Assembly (NCBI RefSeq): GCF_004766055.1
Contig: NZ_SPQR01000003.1
Location: 1 to 64,000 of the forward strand
Source of the DNA: Desulfosporosinus sp. Sb-LF
GTDB lineage: Bacteria; Bacillota; Desulfitobacteriia; Desulfitobacteriales; Desulfitobacteriaceae
Direction: 5' to 3'
Length of the DNA: 64,000 nt
A model generated the notes under the pieces. It was not told where the DNA came from, did no database searches, and was given only the letters and a program-made list of their open reading frames with translations. A program made the translations under genes and the position numbers. This document shows, in pieces, positions 59,052 through 64,000 of this stretch (positions are counted from its first letter, which is position 1; each line of letters opens with the position of its first letter).

Positions 59052-60079
59052 TGGATTTTACAATGCTTAGTCAGTTAACACAGTTGTTCGGCCCGTCCGG
59101 TTCCGAGGAGCTAGTCGCGAAATTTATCTCTACTCAAGTGCGCCCTTACTGTGATGAACTGACGACAGATACCTTAGGCAATCTCATTGTTCGGCGCCAT
59201 GGAACAGGTAAACGGATCCTAATCGCCGCTCATATGGACGAAATAGGCTTAATGATAACCCATATTGATAAGAAAGGATTTCTGCGTTTTGCTCCCTTAG
59301 GTGGAGTGCATATTACCAACCTTATTGGTCAAAGAGTCAAGTTTAACAATGGGCGGATTGGAACGATCGGGGTTGAAAAGTTAGAAAAACCCACCGATCT
59401 CAAGCTTGAAAAGCTCTTCCTGGATATTGGTGCATCAACTCAAGAAGAAGCTGAGCAGCTTGTCCAGATAGGGGAAACGGTTACTTTTATCGGGGATTTT
59501 GTGGAGTCCGGATCGAGGATTATTTCTAAGGCCCTTGATGACCGCATTGGTTGTTTTGTGGCAATTGAAGCTCTCAAACGAACCAAGTCCACTCATGAAT
59601 TAGCGTTTGTCTTCACTGTACAGGAAGAAGTCGGTACCCGTGGTGCTCAAACGGCAGCCTTTGCCCTGGAACCGGACTTGGCCATTGCCGTGGATGTGAC
59701 GCTTACCGGGGATACCCCCAAAGCACACACCATGTCCGTCGAGCTAGGCAATGGAGTGGGAATTAAGGTTTTAGACCGCTCCATGGTGACCTCTCCGCAA
59801 ATTAAACGTTGGATGGCCGCTGTAGCCACTGACAAGAACATTCCCTTTCAATGGGAGATTTTAGAGTTTGGGGGAACGGATTCTGGAGCGATTCATTTGT
59901 CTCGAGGAGGGGTCCCCTCAGGAGTTCTCTCGATCCCCACGCGTTATGTCCATAGTCCCGCCGAAATGCTCGACAAACGGGATGTAGAAGCAGCGGTAGA
60001 TTTGCTTGTGGCACTTTTAGAAAGCCTTGAGCCCCAACTTGCCCTTACCCAAACACCGCTTCTCCTACCCTTTGCGTAA
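59051..60079 (+). CDS. M42-family aminopeptidase, third of three
   Basis: This 342-residue member of the trio has the full ligand set: IAAHMDEIGLMI, KALDDRIGCFVA, FTVQEEVGTRGA, AIAVDVTLTGD and RYVHSPAEM. AAGGAGG stands before the ATG. The three overlapping genes strongly suggest co-translation in fixed ratio. M42 enzymes assemble as dodecameric tetrahedra, and hetero-complexes of related subunits are known in Archaea, so a mixed particle is possible. The operon ends in a 26-bp terminator stem. Confidence 0.92.
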   Translation: MDFTMLSQLTQLFGPSGSEELVAKFISTQVRPYCDELTTDTLGNLIVRRHGTGKRILIAAHMDEIGLMITHIDKKGFLRFAPLGGVHITNLIGQRVKFNNGRIGTIGVEKLEKPTDLKLEKLFLDIGASTQEEAEQLVQIGETVTFIGDFVESGSRIISKALDDRIGCFVAIEALKRTKSTHELAFVFTVQEEVGTRGAQTAAFALEPDLAIAVDVTLTGDTPKAHTMSVELGNGVGIKVLDRSMVTSPQIKRWMAAVATDKNIPFQWEILEFGGTDSGAIHLSRGGVPSGVLSIPTRYVHSPAEMLDKRDVEAAVDLLVALLESLEPQLALTQTPLLLPFA

Positions 60080-60128
60080 TCAAACCCATCATTAAGCAGG
60101 CCGTTTTAAAATAACATGAGGATCCGAC

Positions 60129-60189
60129 ACATAAAATAACAGGGTTGTAACAAACGTCTTTTCTTTGTTACAACCCTGTTATTTTATGT
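60129..60189. terminator. 26-bp terminator of the M42 operon
   Basis: A perfect 26-bp stem (60129-60154 with 60164-60189) and 9-base loop lie 50 bases after the third peptidase. The right arm is T-rich. Confidence 0.85.
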
Positions 60190-60290
60190 GAATTTCCTTC
60201 AACTACTAGAATTATTCACCTCTTCGCAGTCTACATTAAATCTTGAAAGCGGGAACATTCACCAAATGTTATCATGACGGTAAAGCTTAT

Positions 60291-60367
60291 CTAGTTTATA
60301 ATAAGTTAGTGCCTAGATTATAATGAGTTGTGTTCAAATGAAGTTCTACTTTCTTATCATTTGAACA
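60291..60367 (+). promoter_or_regulatory. Twin TATAAT repeats and an inverted repeat upstream of the MFS gene
   Basis: CTAGTTTATAATAAGTT (from 60291) recurs as CTAGATTATAATGAGTT 22 bases later, each with a TATAAT box (60297-60302 and 60319-60324). An 11-bp inverted repeat follows (60331-60341 with 60357-60367), close to the start site, which may be a repressor site or leader hairpin. Confidence 0.45.
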
Positions 60368-60406
60368 AACTTGCTAATAAATTTAAAGCAAGAAGGATAA
60401 CGCAAA

Positions 60407-61606
60407 ATGAATCAAACCTATCGTGATATTTCAGAAAATATACAACGTCCGCTCCTAACTAAACGCCTGTTACTGATCCTAGCGATTAGTTGTGGACTGT
60501 CGGTGGCTAACCTCTATTATAATCAGCCCTTACTCGCCGACATGGCCCAAACCTTCCATGTTTCCGCACGAGAAATGGGAAACATCTCGATGCTAACTCA
60601 AACAGGATACGCTTTGGGTCTTTTTTTGTTTGTCCCATTGGGCGATATCAAAGATAAAAAACGCCTAATCATTATGTTACTTGGCGCCGTCGCGATATCC
60701 TTAATTGGTGTGGCGGTCTCCCCGAATTTAAAGATGCTGGGAATAGCGAGTTTCGCCGTCGGAACCACGACAGTTGTTCCTCAGATCATTGTTCCTCTAG
60801 CAGCACAACTAGCTGACCTCAAAGAACAGGGCCGTATCGTTGGGATCGTCATGAGTGGCTTATTTTTCGGAATACTTTTAGCCCGAACGATCAGTGGCAT
60901 TATAGGGAGCCTTCTGGGCTGGCGCGCGATGTTTATTATCGCCTCAGGAATGATGTTAATTCTAGCACTTGTGCTTATGCGTTTTCTGCCAAAAAGCCAC
61001 CCTACGTCAAAATTGACTTATCAACAAACCTTGAGTTCTCTATGGGGACTTATCACGGGACAACCCTTATTACGGGAGGCTGCCCTTATGGGTGGACTAC
61101 TCTTCGGTTCGTTTAGCGTCTTTTGGACAACTCTGGCCTTTTTCATTAAACAACCGCCCTACCATTATGGCACTGAAGTGGCTGGATTGTTTGGTCTGAT
61201 TGGAGTCGCGGGGTCATCCTTTGCCCCATTCGCTGGGCGATTAGCTGACAAAAAAGGTCCCCGCCTTGTGGCAGGGGTTGCTTCCGCTCTAACCTTACTT
61301 TCGTTTGTGTTGCTTTGGCTTTTCGGGTATCATCTATGGGGTCTCGTGATCAGCGTTATTTTATTAGACTTAGGTGTGCAAAGTGCCCAAATTTCAAATC
61401 AGGCAAGAGTTTACAGTTTGGTCCCTGAAGCCAAGAGCAGACTGAACACTGTTTATATGGTCACTTACTTCATTGGAGGAGCACTTGGATCGTACCTCGG
61501 CATGTATGCTTGGAGCCTTTGGCAATGGAATGGGGTTTGTCTCACTGGAAGCCTAATGATTCTGCTTAGTTTAGTTGTATGGAGTATCGGGGGAAGAAAG
61601 CGTTGA
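60407..61606 (+). CDS. Major facilitator superfamily transporter
   Basis: This 399-residue membrane protein has twelve predicted helices. It begins near the first helix with LILAISCGLSVANLYYNQPLL, quoted here in part, and carries the MFS loop motif PLGDIKDKKRLI after helix 2 and the related FAGRLADKKGPRLV after helix 8. The YYNQPLLADMA start is shared with a well-represented group of proton-driven exporters. Substrate unknown. AAGGAT precedes the ATG. It converges on aguB with four bases between the stops. Confidence 0.88.
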   Translation: MNQTYRDISENIQRPLLTKRLLLILAISCGLSVANLYYNQPLLADMAQTFHVSAREMGNISMLTQTGYALGLFLFVPLGDIKDKKRLIIMLLGAVAISLIGVAVSPNLKMLGIASFAVGTTTVVPQIIVPLAAQLADLKEQGRIVGIVMSGLFFGILLARTISGIIGSLLGWRAMFIIASGMMLILALVLMRFLPKSHPTSKLTYQQTLSSLWGLITGQPLLREAALMGGLLFGSFSVFWTTLAFFIKQPPYHYGTEVAGLFGLIGVAGSSFAPFAGRLADKKGPRLVAGVASALTLLSFVLLWLFGYHLWGLVISVILLDLGVQSAQISNQARVYSLVPEAKSRLNTVYMVTYFIGGALGSYLGMYAWSLWQWNGVCLTGSLMILLSLVVWSIGGRKR

Positions 61607-61610
61607 ACCT

Positions 61611-62486
61611 TTAAATCCTTAACTCTCCATCATTCGATGAGATAATTTTATACAAATCAGGTCGTCGATCCCGGAAGATTCCCCACTCGAGTCGCTGTAT
61701 CTCTAATTGCTCCAAGTCAAATTCAGCTATCAGCACAGTTTCTTCTGTTCTGCCCGCTTCGGCTACCTTGTTGCCTTGCGGACCAGCAATAAAGGACGAT
61801 CCGTAAAAGGTAATACTGGAATCATCGTCCTTTTCAATTCCGATTCGGTTCGAGGCAATCACTGGAATTAAGTTAGCTGCAGCGTGTCCCAACATACAGG
61901 TCTGCCAGTGTTCCTTGGAATCGATTGACCCATCTTGGGGCTCAGAGCCAATAGCCGTTGGATAAAAAAGCAGTTCTGCACCCATTAATGCCATACATCG
62001 AGCAGCTTCTGGGTACCATTGATCCCAGCAGACCCCCACACCAATTTTCCCAAAACGGGTATTCCAGACCTTAAACCCTGTATCCCCAGGGTTGAAATAG
62101 AATTTTTCCTCATAACCTGGACCATCTGGTATATGACTCTTACGGTATTTCCCCAACACATCTCCATTGGCATCAATGACGGCAAGCGAATTATACCGGG
62201 CATAGTTCTTTTTTTCATAGAAGCTGATCGGCAATACCACCTGAAGCTCTTTAGCTACTTGTTTAAAATGCTGAACAGCTTTATTCTGCTCTAATTCCGC
62301 CGCATAGATATAGTAATTGGATTTTTCCTTTTGACAAAAATATGGGGTCTCGAATAGCTCTTGGAGCAAGATAATTTGAGCGCCCTTGCTAGCTGCTTCC
62401 CTAACCAGCCTATCCGCCTTTTCGATATTCTCATTGGTATTTTCAGAACAGCTCATCTGAGTAGCTGCCACTTTTACGTTTCTCAC
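61611..62486 (-). CDS. aguB: N-carbamoylputrescine amidase AguB
   Basis: This nitrilase-family amidase hydrolyses N-carbamoylputrescine to putrescine, ammonia and carbon dioxide. The 291 residues show the Glu-Lys-Cys triad: Glu in ILLQELFETPYF, Lys in YRKSHIPDGPGY and Cys in GVGVCWDQWYPE. The frame continues to 62669 inside aguA, but GGGGAGG sits before a GTG at 62486, two bases after the aguA stop. The gene pair aguA-aguB makes putrescine from agmatine in two steps. Confidence 0.93.
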   Translation of the reverse strand: MRNVKVAATQMSCSENTNENIEKADRLVREAASKGAQIILLQELFETPYFCQKEKSNYYIYAAELEQNKAVQHFKQVAKELQVVLPISFYEKKNYARYNSLAVIDANGDVLGKYRKSHIPDGPGYEEKFYFNPGDTGFKVWNTRFGKIGVGVCWDQWYPEAARCMALMGAELLFYPTAIGSEPQDGSIDSKEHWQTCMLGHAAANLIPVIASNRIGIEKDDDSSITFYGSSFIAGPQGNKVAEAGRTEETVLIAEFDLEQLEIQRLEWGIFRDRRPDLYKIISSNDGELRI

Positions 62487-62487
62487 C

Positions 62488-63525
62488 TTAATTCCTCCCC
62501 TCAGGCATCTGCTGGGTTGTGCAATGCACATTTCCGCCCTCGCGGATAATCCCCATCCCATTGACCGTTCGAATCCGCCTTTTAGGGAAAACTTCGCACA
62601 ACACCTGCGCCGCCAGGCGATCCGTCTCTTTCGCCTTACCGCCAAATACGGGCAAAATGATTCCCCCATTTACAAAATAGAAATTTAGATAACTCAAGGT
62701 ATAACGCGTATTAGTCTCGGTGTGGCATAATTTCGGCGGCTGCTGGATGGGGATGATTTCAAAGTTTCTTCCCAAGGCATCGGTTTCCTCACGAAGTATC
62801 TTTAAGTTTTCTTGGGTAATCGCATAATTTTCATCCTCTGGATCGTCACAAACCTGCAGCAAGATTTTCCCGGGAGCCGCAAAACAGGCGACATTATCCA
62901 CATGCCCGTCGGTCTCATCCCCGTCTAACCCTTTTTTCAACCAGATGACTTTCCGCACATTCAAAAAGTTCTTTAACTCAACTTCGATCTGTTCTTTAGT
63001 GAGTTCTGGGTTTCGGTTGGGATTCAGGAGACACTCCTCCGTTGTCAAAAGCGTGTCTTCTCCGTCTACATGAAGGGAACCTCCCTCCATCACTAGAGGA
63101 GCATCAAACCGTTTCAATCCAACAGAATCAAGAATTTGCGGAGCTACCTGATCGTCCAAATCCCACGGGGCATATTTGCCACCCCAAGCATTGAACCGCC
63201 AGTTTACCCCTGCTAACTCCCCGCTATCATGGACTAGAAATGTCGGCCCATTATCCCGTAGCCACGCATCATTATGCTCGATAGAAAGGCATTCAATCCG
63301 TTCGTTCTGAAATATTTGAGCGAGGTTTTCCAGATCGCCAGGATTCACCACGACAGTCACTGGTTCAAATTCGGCAATCGCCTGGATAATTTCGGCATAG
63401 CCCCGGCAGACTGCTTCGAAGTCCTCAGGATAACACATGGAGGCTTGAACAGGCCATGAAATAAACGTGCGCATATGCTTGGCCCATTCTGCAGGCATTT
63501 TAAAGTTTAAATTAATCGGATACAT
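62488..63525 (-). CDS. aguA: Agmatine deiminase AguA
   Basis: This guanidino-group-modifying enzyme converts agmatine to N-carbamoylputrescine and ammonia. The 345 residues start MPAEWAKHMRTFISWP. They contain the active-site runs WLRDNGPTFLV, MEGGSLHVDGEDTLLTTE and DETDGHVDNVACFA. The catalytic cysteine is in GGNVHCTTQQMPEGR at the C-terminus. GAGGGA precedes the ATG. aguB follows directly, so both steps are co-transcribed. No arginine decarboxylase is in the window, so agmatine may come from elsewhere or be taken up. Confidence 0.93.
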   Translation of the reverse strand: MYPINLNFKMPAEWAKHMRTFISWPVQASMCYPEDFEAVCRGYAEIIQAIAEFEPVTVVVNPGDLENLAQIFQNERIECLSIEHNDAWLRDNGPTFLVHDSGELAGVNWRFNAWGGKYAPWDLDDQVAPQILDSVGLKRFDAPLVMEGGSLHVDGEDTLLTTEECLLNPNRNPELTKEQIEVELKNFLNVRKVIWLKKGLDGDETDGHVDNVACFAAPGKILLQVCDDPEDENYAITQENLKILREETDALGRNFEIIPIQQPPKLCHTETNTRYTLSYLNFYFVNGGIILPVFGGKAKETDRLAAQVLCEVFPKRRIRTVNGMGIIREGGNVHCTTQQMPEGRN

Positions 63526-63668
63526 TGCATTCCCTCTTATTCATAGTTTTATGGACTATTCTTCTTATTCTACTTCATCATATAAAGAATATAAACCTTA
63601 AGTAACCTAACCTTCATTCTAAATATATTTCTAGATCTACTATCCTGATTCTAATCCAGTTTTCTCAA

Positions 63669-64000
63669 TTAGACCACACGCACTACAATTTTGTGTAGAA
63701 CGTCTGTGGTATATCCTAAAAAAACTGCGGCATCTTTGATATGATGATAAACTTCTCTATATTTCAAGGCTTGCATCAGATCTGGGCTCTTAAATAGCTC
63801 TACCATACCTGCTCGATACTCATCTTCAATGGTCATCTGAATCTTACGTATAGTTCCTATTTGAATTTGAGACTTGCGAGGAACATCTTTTAAAAGATCG
63901 ATTGCCTCCACAAGTTGATCTGTCCCTCCCTTTAATTGCTGTACCATATTTTGAATAATAGTATCCGTTACCACTTCAAAGGCTTCCATTTCTATAAGCG
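63669..64000 (-). CDS. DUF47 (PhoU-like) protein, C-terminal part
   Basis: The frame is open to the right edge, so this is the C-terminal part (about 110 residues) of a longer gene. The helical sequence with ELFKSPDLMQALKYREVYHHI and the ending DVLHKIVVRVV, quoted in part, fits the end of DUF47 family proteins, which regulate phosphate permeases of the PiT type. Such proteins are usually about 205 residues, so half is outside. The partner transporter gene would be expected beside it, beyond the edge. Confidence 0.7.
   Translation of the reverse strand, partial: LIEMEAFEVVTDTIIQNMVQQLKGGTDQLVEAIDLLKDVPRKSQIQIGTIRKIQMTIEDEYRAGMVELFKSPDLMQALKYREVYHHIKDAAVFLGYTTDVLHKIVVRVV

Noticed and set aside
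62487-62669. N-terminal extension of aguB into aguA
   Set aside because: The added residues are the out-of-frame shadow of aguA, and the GTG at 62486 has a proper ribosome binding site.

Overview
This 64 kb window looks like the chromosome of a low-to-mid GC, spore-forming Firmicute of the Peptococcaceae, most like Desulfosporosinus or Desulfitobacterium. The inference rests on strong AGGAGG-type ribosome binding sites with frequent TTG/GTG starts, the gene content (a NifV-type homocitrate synthase, a CBS-PAS sigma-54 activator, a Liv operon, manganese-dependent pyrophosphatase PpaC, GatCAB, an Ask_Ect-type aspartokinase, DUF2680 and DUF2249 proteins) and two textbook sigma-54 promoters. The genus is inferred, not proven. 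Most genes lie on the minus strand.

Layout. 1-500: the right end of an IS3-type element and the decayed tail of a serine recombinase. 0.9-5.3 kb: a small methyltransferase, an rRNA uracil methyltransferase, a CPBP membrane protease and a CoA-transferase with a sigma-54 promoter and upstream repeats. 5.8-8.1 kb: homocitrate synthase plus isocitrate-type dehydrogenase. 8.3-19.2 kb: housekeeping genes gatCAB, ligA, ppaC, pcrA and asnS. 19.3-26.6 kb: a chemoreceptor, a DUF2249 protein, a membrane-anchored MutS relative, an AAA+ ATPase of the DUF815 type, a small membrane protein and a DNA glycosylase. 26.8-28.3 kb: a carboxymuconolactone decarboxylase-like protein, then an inverted-repeat-bounded non-coding element holding a 25-residue membrane peptide. 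28.3-32.9 kb: a secreted GH18 protein, an ABC-F ATPase, a zinc-ribbon protein with a structured leader and a broken DUF2680 gene.

33.0-40.5 kb: a sigma-54 activator and a complete branched-chain amino acid ABC operon (livJ-H-M-G-F). The gap between them holds a consensus sigma-54 promoter followed by two hairpins and a T-run, with no credible ORF. I read it as a sigma-54-dependent small RNA with an exposed anti-Shine-Dalgarno CCUCC motif, and I regard it as the best candidate for something undescribed here. 40.6-46 kb: topoisomerase III, a drug/metabolite exporter, a YbaK-type deacylase and an aspartokinase. 46.2-51 kb: two unknown small proteins and a TetR/HlyD/ABC-2 efflux operon. 51.3-56.7 kb: a SWIM/SNF2 helicase and a second chemoreceptor. 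57-60 kb: three overlapping M42 aminopeptidases. 60.4-63.5 kb: an MFS transporter converging on the agmatine-to-putrescine pair aguA-aguB. The right edge cuts a DUF47 (PhoU-like) gene.

Several reported starts differ from the longest possible ORF, because a good ribosome binding site sits in front of an internal ATG, GTG or TTG.
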